From: Halogranum gelatinilyticum
GTDB taxonomy: Archaea; Halobacteriota; Halobacteria; Halobacteriales; Haloferacaceae
Direction of reading: 5' to 3'
Length of the DNA stretch: 64,000 nucleotides
Assembly: GCF_900103715.1 (NCBI RefSeq)
Contig: NZ_FNHL01000001.1
Coordinates: 663,295 to 727,294, forward strand
In this document: positions 1-7,397 of the stretch, piece by piece
How positions within the stretch are numbered: position 1 is the first letter of the stretch
Layout: the number at the start of each line of letters is the position of its first letter
Position numbers and translations under genes: made by a program
The notes under the pieces: generated by a model
Database searches by the model: none
The model's input: only the letters and a program-made list of their open reading frames with translations
Told to the model about the DNA's origin: nothing

Positions 1-1
1 C

Positions 2-136
2 CTCGAACTCGTCCTGACCGGGAGTCACGATCGACCGGAGTATCTCGACGACGTCGCCGACCTCATCACGCAGGTCAAGATGGAGAAGCATCCCTTCGAG
101 ACGGGCCAGCGCGCCCGGAAGGGAACCGAGTACTGA
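2..136 (+). CDS. cobO: Cob(I)yrinic acid a,c-diamide adenosyltransferase, C-terminal end (partial)
   Basis: Only the last 44 codons are inside the window. The residues LELVLTG, then QVKMEKHPFETGQRARKG and a final EY, match the conserved C-terminus of the CobA/CobO/BtuR family, which transfers the adenosyl group of ATP to the cobalt of corrinoids in the cytoplasm. The stop lies 3 bases before the ATG of cobQ, so the two form an operon for late cobalamin synthesis. The assignment rests on a short tail, but the motif is distinctive and the neighbour agrees. Confidence 0.85.
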   Translation, partial: LELVLTGSHDRPEYLDDVADLITQVKMEKHPFETGQRARKGTEY

Positions 137-139
137 GCG

Positions 140-1765
140 ATGCCCCGGACGCTCCTCGTCGCCGGCACCGCCAGCCACGTCGGCAAGAGCACCGTCGCCG
201 CCGGTCTCTGTCGCTATCTCGCCGACCGGGGTGTCTCGGTCGCGCCGTTCAAAGCCCAGAACATGAGCAACAACGCCCGAGCGGTGCCGCGGCCCGCCGC
301 CCTCCACGAGGCCGATGGCGACGACGCGCCCGCCTTCGGCGAAGTCGGCGTCTCGCAGTACACCCAGGCGCGCGCCGCCCGCGTCCGACCGACCACGGAC
401 CACAACCCCGTCCTGCTCAAACCCCGCGGCGACGGCGAGTCACAGCTCGTCGTCGACGGCGTCGCAGTCGGCCACTTCGCCGCGGGCAACTACTACGACG
501 ACCACTGGCACGACGCCCGCGACGCGGCGGTCGCGGCCCACGGCCGGCTGGCCCGAGACCACGACGTCGTCGTCGCCGAAGGTGCCGGCTCTATCGCCGA
601 GATCAACCTCCACGACCGGGACCTCGCGAACGTCGAGACAGCGCGGTTCGCCGGCCAAGGGTCGGCGGACCGCGACGGAGCGGCGGAGCCGCGGAGTGGT
701 GCCGACATCCTCCTCGTCGCCGACATCGAACGCGGCGGCGTCTTCGCCAGCCTCGTCGGCACGCTCGAACTCCTGCCCGACGACCTCCGCGGGCAGGTCG
801 TCGGCGTCGTGATCACCAAGTTCCGCGGCGACGTCTCACTGCTTCAGTCCGGTCTCGACGCCTTCGAGGAACGCACCGGCGTGCCCATCCTCGGCGTGAT
901 TCCCTACGACGACCCCGGTCTGCCCGCCGAGGACAGCGTGTCGCTGCCCCCGGTCGGCGAGCGGTCCGTCGTCGGAGACGACGATGGCGTCTCGGACGAC
1001 GAGAGCGTGACCGTGGCCGTCCCGCGCTTACCGCGCATCTCGAACTTCACGGACCTCGACCCGCTCGCGGCCGAACCGGGCGTCCGGGTCGCCTACGTCC
1101 CGCTCGACGACGACCTCACCAACGCCGACGCGGTGGTCCTCCCCGGGACGAAGAACACCGTCGACGACCTGCTGGCCTGTCGCGAGGCTGGTCTCCACGA
1201 GGCAGTCCGCGACTTCGACGGGCCGGTCGTCGGTCTCTGCGGCGGCTACCAACTGCTTGGCGAGCGGATCACGAACGCCGCCGTCGAGAGCGTCGGCAGT
1301 GACGGTGCCGTCGCGGGCTTCGGTCTGCTCCCGGTCGAGACGGCCTTCTCTCCGGACAAGCGCGTCTCGGAGGCGACGTGGCGACTCGATGGGACCGGAC
1401 CGCTGGCTGGTGCCGCGGGCGACGTCTCGGGCTACGAAATTCACGCTGGCGAGACGCGGCCGACGGGAGCCGTCGAAACGCCGTTCGCCCGCGGCGAGGG
1501 CGAGGACGGGTCGGCCGCACTCGGCGCGGCCGCTGGCGACGTGCTCGGCACGTATCTCCACGGGCTGTTCGAGAACCGCGTCGCCCGTGACGCCTTCGTC
1601 GACGCGACATTCGCGGCAGCGGGTCGTGCGCGGCCCACGGTCGACGGCGACCGGGCAGCCTCACCCTACGACCGTGCGGCGGGGCTCGTCGCCGACAACG
1701 TCGACCTCCGCCCGCTCGGCCTTGACGTCGAGTCGGGACACACAGGTGCTGTGGAAACCGATTGA
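140..1765 (+). CDS. cobQ: Cobyric acid synthase (adenosylcobyrate synthase)
   Basis: A glutamine-dependent amidotransferase that amidates side chains b, d, e and g of adenosylcobyrinic acid diamide in the cytoplasm. The N-terminal ATP-binding domain has the P-loop-like [10 protein letters not shown] (residues 9-18). The C-terminal class I glutaminase domain shows GLCGGYQ with the nucleophile near Cys367, and TYLHGLFE with the catalytic His near 474. At 541 aa it is slightly longer than typical CobQ, with acidic low-complexity inserts around residues 173-185 and 275-292. The start ATG follows the cobO stop by 3 bases. The last codons run into a 15-base string (GTGCTGTGGAAACCG) that recurs at 60.1 kb, so the extreme C-terminus may be a late addition. 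Confidence 0.95.
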   Translation: MPRTLLVAGTASHVGKSTVAAGLCRYLADRGVSVAPFKAQNMSNNARAVPRPAALHEADGDDAPAFGEVGVSQYTQARAARVRPTTDHNPVLLKPRGDGESQLVVDGVAVGHFAAGNYYDDHWHDARDAAVAAHGRLARDHDVVVAEGAGSIAEINLHDRDLANVETARFAGQGSADRDGAAEPRSGADILLVADIERGGVFASLVGTLELLPDDLRGQVVGVVITKFRGDVSLLQSGLDAFEERTGVPILGVIPYDDPGLPAEDSVSLPPVGERSVVGDDDGVSDDESVTVAVPRLPRISNFTDLDPLAAEPGVRVAYVPLDDDLTNADAVVLPGTKNTVDDLLACREAGLHEAVRDFDGPVVGLCGGYQLLGERITNAAVESVGSDGAVAGFGLLPVETAFSPDKRVSEATWRLDGTGPLAGAAGDVSGYEIHAGETRPTGAVETPFARGEGEDGSAALGAAAGDVLGTYLHGLFENRVARDAFVDATFAAAGRARPTVDGDRAASPYDRAAGLVADNVDLRPLGLDVESGHTGAVETD

Positions 1766-1918
1766 GTCTGATAGAGCAAGCGTGCTGAACTGAGAGAATG
1801 AACGCAGCGCGGTCGCTCTCTTCGGTGGCGGCTCCGTCGCGACGTGAAAATGAATCCGAGATGTCTATTCGGTAGGTGGACAGCCATCGGTCAGTGGGGC
1901 CGTCCGTTCGTCGCTCGC

Positions 1919-2359
1919 TCAGGCACCCATGTTCGCCACTTTCTCGGCGAACTCGGCGTGGAGGTCGGCGTGGTGATGGACGATCTTCCACCTGCCGCCT
2001 TTCTTCCGGTAGACGTTGGTCGTCCGACCCTCCAGAGCCATCGGTTCACCCGCAAACGTCCACGATACTGACTCGGTGCAGAGTTCGTACGCACTGTTGC
2101 CGATAACGCGGATGGCCTGGTCCGACCGGGTGACCGTGCCGTCCGTACTCGCCGATGCGACTCCCGCAAAGGACCCGGAGACGGCCTCCCAGCCCTCCTC
2201 TCGCCCACCGATGGGGTGCATGGTCGTCACGTCATCCTCGTGCGACCAGATGTCCGCCATGGAACTGGCATCGCCGTTCGCCATCGCTTCCAGTGCACTA
2301 TAGAACTGGTCGGATGCCGCTCTGACGTCATCTTCGGCTGCCACGCGTTTTGTAGACAT
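1919..2359 (-). CDS. SnoaL-like / NTF2-fold protein
   Basis: A 146-residue protein with the pattern of the SnoaL/DUF4440 branch of the NTF2 fold: an N-terminal helix (SDQFYSALEAMANGD), a WSHEDDVTTMHPIGG segment, and a final strand RWKIVHHHADLH. Members include small ketosteroid-isomerase-like enzymes and many uncharacterised proteins; no substrate can be named. A GTG four codons upstream is possible, but I chose the ATG at 2359 because a GAGG stretch lies just before it and a TATA-like TAGTATATC sits about 30 bases upstream. It is transcribed alone, with no partner gene in the same direction within 100 bases. Confidence 0.75.
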   Translation of the reverse strand: MSTKRVAAEDDVRAASDQFYSALEAMANGDASSMADIWSHEDDVTTMHPIGGREEGWEAVSGSFAGVASASTDGTVTRSDQAIRVIGNSAYELCTESVSWTFAGEPMALEGRTTNVYRKKGGRWKIVHHHADLHAEFAEKVANMGA

Positions 2360-2468
2360 TACAATCCTCACATCAGTAGCGACGCCTGAGTAGATATACT
2401 ACATACATCAGATGCCATCTCCAGAGTCAGTCCTGTTAGCTGCTCTGAAGCCATAACGTAAGACCACA

Positions 2469-3053
2469 CTATAGCCGCCGCTTGTTGTTCTCGTCGTACG
2501 CTCGAAGGTCTCGCGCCGCAAGGGAAACCGCTCGCTCGACGCGCTTTTGCTTCGTCTCGTCCGTCTTTGCCTCCTCGACAGCCGCGATGAACGCGTGCTG
2601 GTCAGTGTTCGAGAAGTTCTGGAAGTTCTCCCAGGCAGTCTCGTTCTCACGTAGTGCCGCCTCGAGTTCGGCCGGGAGTTCGTGGTCGTCGGCGAGTCGA
2701 TAGGCAGCCGCCCACTCGCCCGACTCCTTCGCCGCTTCGACGAGTTTCATTCCAGCCGGGGTCATCTTCCCCACCGCGATCATCGCTTCGACCCGCTCTT
2801 TGTTCGCCTTGGACCACTTGCTGTCGGGTCTTCTGGGCGTGAAGCGACGCGTGTACGTCTCGTCGTCGATGCCCCTGATCAGGCCGTCGACCCACCCGAA
2901 GCAGAGCGCTTCCTCGACGGACTCGCCGTAGTCGATACCGTCTCGCTCGGCGTCGACCTTGTAGTAACCGACCCATAGCTCCTCGGCCGTGTCGTGGTTC
3001 GCTTCCAACCAGGTGCGGAACTCGTTGCGAGCGTCGAAGAATATCGGATTCAT
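2469..3053 (-). CDS. YdeI/OmpD-associated family protein
   Basis: A 194-residue soluble protein. The N-terminal half has the family pattern: FFDARNEFRTWLEANH, then ELWVGYYK, then EALCFGWVDG (about residues 48-57) and YTRRFTPRRPDSKWSKAN. The C-terminal half is a helical region rich in charged residues ending in NNKRRL. Family members are annotated as bacteriocin-protection or YdeI/OmpD-associated proteins, but the molecular role is unknown; in an archaeon without outer-membrane porins the name should not be taken literally. The gene stands alone between the SnoaL-like gene and a 346-base non-coding stretch holding a degenerate repeat. Confidence 0.8.
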   Translation of the reverse strand: MNPIFFDARNEFRTWLEANHDTAEELWVGYYKVDAERDGIDYGESVEEALCFGWVDGLIRGIDDETYTRRFTPRRPDSKWSKANKERVEAMIAVGKMTPAGMKLVEAAKESGEWAAAYRLADDHELPAELEAALRENETAWENFQNFSNTDQHAFIAAVEEAKTDETKQKRVERAVSLAARDLRAYDENNKRRL

Positions 3054-3209
3054 GGTTCAAGAGAGACATCGCGTCTCGATAACCCTATTCCGAATCTGAT
3101 CGCGTGGGCATTCAGTGCGGATTAGAGAGGCAGTCACGTCTTCGGTACTGCCTTCGCTTCTCCCGACCGCTCCGAACACGTCCCGGAATCGCGACCGCTC
3201 GTGCTGGAT

Positions 3210-3294
3210 TTGCGCGCTGAGCTCAGCACGATCTCAGAGACCTCACCGAACGCAGTCAGGAGTGGCGTGCAAGACTTAGAGGGTGTATTCAGCA
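3210..3294. repeat. 85-bp dispersed repeat, copy A
   Basis: This 85-base segment aligns end to end, without gaps, to copy B at 4416-4500. Both start with TTGCGCGCTG, both end in TCAGCA or GCAGCA, and bases 3264-3288 are identical to 4470-4494 (25 of 25). A TCAGCA box occurs near each end of the element, 66 bases apart. Read on the minus strand both copies keep an open frame containing NTPSKSCTPL or HTPSKSCTPL, so a fragment of an old coding element is possible. The rest of the 3054-3399 gap shows no gene I can support. Confidence 0.65.
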
Positions 3295-3399
3295 GTCTGT
3301 TGTCCTCAATTTCGTCGTTAAAGCAGCGAACTGAGCGATAGAGATCGTCCACAAATTTAATCATACTGTCTGACACAATTGTCAGAAGGTCCTCGTTCA

Positions 3400-4410
3400 A
3401 TGTCAGCGAAACTCCGGAACAAGAACGGGCAATTATGGCTGCCGCTCCGACTGCTGTGGAACGACAACGAACGCCGGCCCAGAGCCCCCATACGTCTTGT
3501 CGTGGGAATCGTACTGGTGCTCACCCTTGCCAATACTGGCAGGACCATCCAACCCTCGGTTCTCGGAGGAGACGGCCCTATCACCGAGACCGTGAACACG
3601 TTGATTGGTGGAGTCCCCCAAGCAGCGGGGATTATCCTCGGTGTGATACTCGTCTCGCTGGTCCTTGACCGACGAATACTCACCGATTTGGGCCTCAACT
3701 TCAGATCTGGCGTGTGGCTCTCGTTCACGGGGGGACTTGCGCTCGGGATCGGAATCACCAGTCTTAGCATCGCTGTCGGAGCAGTTGTCGGATTCTACGA
3801 AATAGGTGGCATCCAGATGACCGGGGGGCCTGCTGTTTGGATACTCCTCGTACTTGGTACTGCGATCTCACAACTCGTCATCGTCGTCGCAGAAGAATTC
3901 CTCGTCCGAGGATACATCATCACGAACGTCCTCGAAGGACTGGATGGATTTCCATCCATACCACGAAGCGTGGCCGCCGGCGTCGCTGTGGTGATTGCTT
4001 CACTATTCTTTTATCTTACTCACTCTACCCGGGGAGAAGTGTTCGGCCTTATGGCTGGTGGGCTGGCTGTTCTCCTCGGTGTTGCATACGTCCTCAGCGG
4101 TGATCTCGCTGTTCCAATCGGCATTCACTTTGGTGTGAACTTCGCCGGAATGATCGGTGGATCAGCCCCGCAACAGGCGACGCTCGTCCAAGTGATGTCA
4201 CCAACAACGGTTGCGGAAGCGCTTGTCCTTCCGGCTGAGGCAGTTGTCATTCGGATTTTCGGGGCAGCTATCGGTATCGGTTTGCTACTCTGGTGGTACC
4301 ATTCGGTGAACGGCCAGATCCGAATCGTTCCGGAAGTCGCTTGCCCGAGGCTTCGCTGGAAGCGTAACAGTGAGGAATCACCAAATAGCTCTGAAAGTGA
4401 TCCGATGTAA
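3400..4410 (+). CDS. CPBP-family intramembrane metalloprotease (first copy)
   Basis: A 336-residue polytopic membrane protein with about eight hydrophobic segments. The Abi/CPBP signatures are present: EEFLVRGY (the EExxxR motif), a His in FFYLTHSTRGE, and HFGVNF (HxxxN) near the C-terminal third. Such proteins are membrane-embedded Rce1-like proteases whose substrates here are unknown; in bacteria some confer self-immunity to peptides. A TTG seven codons upstream exists, but the ATG at 3400 is preceded by GAAGGT and is preferred. Base composition is visibly more A+T-rich than the neighbours, and the gene is bracketed by same-orientation repeat copies A and B, which suggests acquisition. Confidence 0.85.
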   Translation: MSAKLRNKNGQLWLPLRLLWNDNERRPRAPIRLVVGIVLVLTLANTGRTIQPSVLGGDGPITETVNTLIGGVPQAAGIILGVILVSLVLDRRILTDLGLNFRSGVWLSFTGGLALGIGITSLSIAVGAVVGFYEIGGIQMTGGPAVWILLVLGTAISQLVIVVAEEFLVRGYIITNVLEGLDGFPSIPRSVAAGVAVVIASLFFYLTHSTRGEVFGLMAGGLAVLLGVAYVLSGDLAVPIGIHFGVNFAGMIGGSAPQQATLVQVMSPTTVAEALVLPAEAVVIRIFGAAIGIGLLLWWYHSVNGQIRIVPEVACPRLRWKRNSEESPNSSESDPM

Positions 4411-4415
4411 CCAAC

Positions 4416-4500
4416 TTGCGCGCTGTATTCAGCACGGCCACAGAAACCGACCCATTTCTTGTCACAAGCGGCGTGCAAGACTTAGAGGGTGTATGCAGCA
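4416..4500. repeat. 85-bp dispersed repeat, copy B
   Basis: Begins 6 bases after the stop of the CPBP gene. It has the same length and orientation as copy A (3210-3294), with 25 identical bases in the inner block and weaker similarity elsewhere. Its minus-strand frame reads HTPSKSCTPLVT, then VLNTARKLVTS. The gap to the next gene (4501-4575) holds no further feature. Confidence 0.65.
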
Positions 4501-4575
4501 CGAGTATCTTCCGAGTAGCCCTGGGAGTTGCGCGGTTATCTGCAATAAGAACGTGATTTCTTGCAGGTACTGGAG

Positions 4576-5022
4576 CTATTTCACAGGGGTTGGTCGGAAG
4601 AGTATGGTGTTCGCTGTCAACTGAAACCGGAAAAATAGAGAGGCGTCTGAGTATTTCCCCCGCTTGTCTTCATTGTCCAGTCTCCCCGTGGAGTACGCTG
4701 TCGACTCATGAACAGGGGTGGAGATGGTGACTCGGTACGGAACTCGCTCACTCATCCAATCTTTCGTCACGCGAACTGCCTCGCCGTACACGATCTCTTC
4801 TACTGTGTGGCTGTCGTGATACCTCACGTTACCGTTTTGCTCTACAGTAACGGTGACGTCAAGTGGTTGGTATTGCTCGGCAGTTGGAAGGGATTCTACG
4901 ATAACGCCAGCAAAATCAAAGCTTGGTGTGGCAGTTTGCGACTCACGTCGAAAGTCATCGACACAACCTGCGAGAGCTGTGATTGTGGTTCCTGAAAGTG
5001 CAAGGAGGGCACGGCGCTTCAT
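4576..5022 (-). CDS. Small secreted lipoprotein of unknown function
   Basis: A 148-residue protein with a short basic start (MKRR), a hydrophobic stretch and the lipobox LAGC (Cys19), so it is probably exported and lipid-anchored to the outer face of the membrane. The mature part (from about residue 30) looks like a compact beta-rich domain with several Val/Thr-rich strands and no recognisable motif. The composition is A+T-richer than the surrounding core genes. It lies downstream of the first CPBP protease on the opposite strand. I do not recognise the family. A second unrelated-looking small lipoprotein sits next to the second CPBP gene at 22.3 kb. Confidence 0.7.
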   Translation of the reverse strand: MKRRALLALSGTTITALAGCVDDFRRESQTATPSFDFAGVIVESLPTAEQYQPLDVTVTVEQNGNVRYHDSHTVEEIVYGEAVRVTKDWMSERVPYRVTISTPVHESTAYSTGRLDNEDKRGKYSDASLFFRFQLTANTILFRPTPVK

Positions 5023-5082
5023 ATCGGTTCCTCGCTTCGGGAAAGGAAATATCTTCTGTCAACCGAGCGGATACTGACACAG

Positions 5083-5103
5083 ACGCGCGCTCTATTCAGC
5101 ACG
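5083..5103. repeat. Half-copy of the 3.2/4.4-kb repeat (copy C)
   Basis: ACGCGCGCTCTATTCAGCAC matches the outer end of copies A and B (compare GCGCGCTGTATTCAGCACG at 4418). The inner block is missing. It lies between the lipoprotein start (5022) and yqeC, marking the right edge of the A+T-richer patch. Confidence 0.5.
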
Positions 5104-5182
5104 CTTTCGACAACCTGTTTCTGAATAGAACGTTCCGGATGTCTAACACACCCTTTTTCGCGGTCGAGTGAGTGCAGAAGCC

Positions 5183-5911
5183 ATGAACATCGTCGAAGCA
5201 CTCGCCGCGGAGAAGGGGATGGTCTGCGTCGTCGGCGCGGGCGGCAAGAAGACGACGCTCTACTCGCTCGCGAACCGGGTCGAGCGCGGCGTCGTCACCG
5301 CGACGGTCCGCATCCCCATCTTCGACGAGGAGGTCGCCCGCGTCGCCGTCACCGACGCGCCGGTCGAAGCGATGCGAGCGAACGCCGACTGGCCGCTCGG
5401 CGTCGTCCCCGAACAGGAACGCGAGGACCGCTACCGCGGCTACGACCCGGCACTCGTGACCGCGATGCGCGCCAGCGGCCACGCCGACGCGGTCTTCGTC
5501 AAGGCCGACGGCGCGCGCACCCGGTGGCTCAAGGCACCGGACGAACACGAACCGCGCATCCCCGCGATGGCCGACACCGTGATTCCGATTGCGAGCGCGA
5601 AGGTCGTCGGAAAGCCTCTGTCGGACGAGTACGTTCACCGCCCCGAGCGCGTCGCGGCCGTGACGGGACTCGACGTCGGCGACACCATCGGCGCGGACGA
5701 CGTCGCCGAGGTCGTGGCGAGCAAGCAGGGCGGTCGCAAGAAGGTCCCGCCGCGGGCGACGGTGGTGCCTCTGATAAACATGGTCGACGACGCGGAACTG
5801 GAGGCTGTCGGTCGCGAGATCGCCGCGGGGATTCACGAGCGCGTCGACGTGTCTCGTGTGGTGCTGGCGCGGATGAACACCGACGAGCCGTTGGTCGACG
5901 TGGTGGCGTAG
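5183..5911 (+). CDS. yqeC: YqeC-family putative selenium-dependent molybdenum hydroxylase cofactor protein
   Basis: A 242-residue soluble protein with an N-terminal nucleotide-binding signature VCVVGAGGKKTTLYSLA (P-loop-like), then VFVKADGARTRWLKAPDEHEP in the middle and NMVDDAEL near the C-terminus, all typical of the YqeC family. In bacteria YqeC is linked by genome context to selenium-containing molybdenum hydroxylases; its reaction is not established. Haloarchaeal genomes often hold it without other selenium genes. The ATG at 5183 is chosen over a GTG five codons upstream because family members start close to IVEALAAEKG. It neighbours mobA and the molybdenum formate dehydrogenase, which fits a role in Mo-enzyme maturation. 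Confidence 0.8.
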   Translation: MNIVEALAAEKGMVCVVGAGGKKTTLYSLANRVERGVVTATVRIPIFDEEVARVAVTDAPVEAMRANADWPLGVVPEQEREDRYRGYDPALVTAMRASGHADAVFVKADGARTRWLKAPDEHEPRIPAMADTVIPIASAKVVGKPLSDEYVHRPERVAAVTGLDVGDTIGADDVAEVVASKQGGRKKVPPRATVVPLINMVDDAELEAVGREIAAGIHERVDVSRVVLARMNTDEPLVDVVA

Positions 5912-5919
5912 TCGGCGGG

Positions 5920-6675
5920 CTACGATGTGCGAGCGCGACGCGCTTTCCAGTCGGAGACCCACTGCGCGAGGCTGTAACAGCCGTAGACGACGATACTGAC
6001 CCACGCCGCGACCAGACACACGAGGCCGAGCGTCACCGCCGACACGCCGAGGAACATCTCAAGATAGGGTGCGAGCAGGCCGAGGACGGCGACGACGAGG
6101 CCGCCGATGACGAGCCCCCAGCGGAGTCGGTCACGCTCCGAGCGTTGTGTGACGATTCCGACGAACAAGCCGAGCGGGATCACCGTCAGCCAACCGACGA
6201 TGAACCCTATCGGGACGGGACCGAAGAACGCACTCTCCACCGTCCCGGTTTCGAGGAGATACCGCTCGCCGTCCTCCTCGATGACGTGGAGGGCTTCTCG
6301 CTCACTGAGACTGAATCCATAGCCGAACTCCTCGGGCAGCTCCTCTCTGGGGACCTCGTCACAGACGAGGAGGAACTCGTGGCAGACAGTGGGTTCGTAG
6401 CTCCGCCCCCAGCCGTTGCCCTCCGGTTCGCCGGCCTTCGCTCGTTCGATGAACTCCTGTGCCGTCGGCGAGAGGTCCTCGTACTGGAGGACCTCCGGGT
6501 CGTAATACTCCGTATACTCCTCGTACATCTCCGAGGACTCCGGAGCGACGGTGAACTCGTAGTGGTCGTTGCTGTACGGCGACCAGAACGCACCGGGGTA
6601 GAAGCCGCTGGCGACGAGCAACAGTGCGACGAGGAGACCGGCCAGTCGGAGGTTGGAAGTAGAGGGCAGTGCCAT
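5920..6675 (-). CDS. Haloarchaeal membrane protein of unknown function
   Basis: A 251-residue protein with an N-terminal signal anchor (RLAGLLVALLLVASGF), a long extracytoplasmic acidic loop of about 130 residues with one Cys pair (VCHEFLLVCDE) that could form a disulfide, and three C-terminal membrane segments (IGFIVGWLTVIPLGLFVG, WGLVIGGLVVAVLGLLAPYL, VTLGLVCLVAAWVSIVVYG). The cytoplasmic tail is basic (WKARRARTS). The ATG at 6675 is preferred to a TTG four codons upstream. It converges on yqeC with an 8-base gap. I do not recognise a functional family; surface-exposed sensing or envelope roles are guesses. Confidence 0.65.
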   Translation of the reverse strand: MALPSTSNLRLAGLLVALLLVASGFYPGAFWSPYSNDHYEFTVAPESSEMYEEYTEYYDPEVLQYEDLSPTAQEFIERAKAGEPEGNGWGRSYEPTVCHEFLLVCDEVPREELPEEFGYGFSLSEREALHVIEEDGERYLLETGTVESAFFGPVPIGFIVGWLTVIPLGLFVGIVTQRSERDRLRWGLVIGGLVVAVLGLLAPYLEMFLGVSAVTLGLVCLVAAWVSIVVYGCYSLAQWVSDWKARRARTS

Positions 6676-6737
6676 CGTGTCTGTCAACTGACTACTCAGA
6701 CCCGCCGAGTAAATGCTTTCTGCATACTCTCGTCGAC

Positions 6738-7352
6738 TTAGAACCCCTCCCGCGCTGCCTCAAACTCCTCGCGAGTATTGAGGTTCTCGAATGTTCCGAG
6801 GTTGCCGTGCTCGGCCACCTCTGCCTCGCTGACGACGACCCACTCCAGTTCTTCCAGCGGCGCGAGAACCTTCCGCTCACCACGAGCGAGCGCGGCCTCA
6901 CACGCCGCGGCCATCGCGTCGGCGCGGTAGACCGCCTGCGTCGTCTGGTACCAGCCGTCCTCCAGTTTGGGCACCGCGGCGTCGACGTCCTCGGATTCGG
7001 CGCGCTCGAACAGATACGCCACGACGGCGGCGTCGACGAAGGGCATATCGCAGGCGACGACGGCGGCGTACTCGCCGTCACAGGCGGCGAGGCCGGTGCC
7101 GATGCCGGCCATCGGTCCCTCGTCGGTCTCGGGGTCCAGCGCGAATGTAAGGGGGAGCGGGAAGTCGGCCAGCGCGGTCTCGATGGCCTTCTGCTGGTCG
7201 GCGCGGCAGTTCACGACGAGTTCGTCGACGACGGGTGCTATTCGATCGGCGACGCGGCGAACCATGGGGACGCCCGCGAGGTCGGCGACGGCCTTGTCGG
7301 CGTCGCCGAAGCGGGTCGAGCGGCCGCCAGCGACGATGACTGCAGAGCGCAT
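6738..7352 (-). CDS. mobA: Molybdenum cofactor guanylyltransferase
   Basis: A 204-residue nucleotidyltransferase. The N-terminus AVIVAGGRSTRFGDADKAV carries the GTP-binding signature, and VACDMPFVD (about residues 107-115) is the metal-binding Asp motif of the MobA fold. It couples GMP from GTP to molybdopterin, giving the guanine dinucleotide form used by DMSO-reductase-family enzymes in the cytoplasm. It lies 45 bases downstream of the formate dehydrogenase alpha gene on the same strand, so it is probably cotranscribed and supplies that enzyme. Confidence 0.93.
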   Translation of the reverse strand: MRSAVIVAGGRSTRFGDADKAVADLAGVPMVRRVADRIAPVVDELVVNCRADQQKAIETALADFPLPLTFALDPETDEGPMAGIGTGLAACDGEYAAVVACDMPFVDAAVVAYLFERAESEDVDAAVPKLEDGWYQTTQAVYRADAMAAACEAALARGERKVLAPLEELEWVVVSEAEVAEHGNLGTFENLNTREEFEAAREGF

Positions 7353-7397
7353 TGTCGGGGGTTCAGCCGGGGAAGAGAAGTAGCCTCTGTCTCTGCT

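Noticed and set aside
3134-3400. An 88-codon minus-strand ORF over repeat copy A
   Set aside because: It lacks a clear start signal, ends in low-complexity sequence, and only the repeat portion resembles another locus; treated as repeat, not gene.
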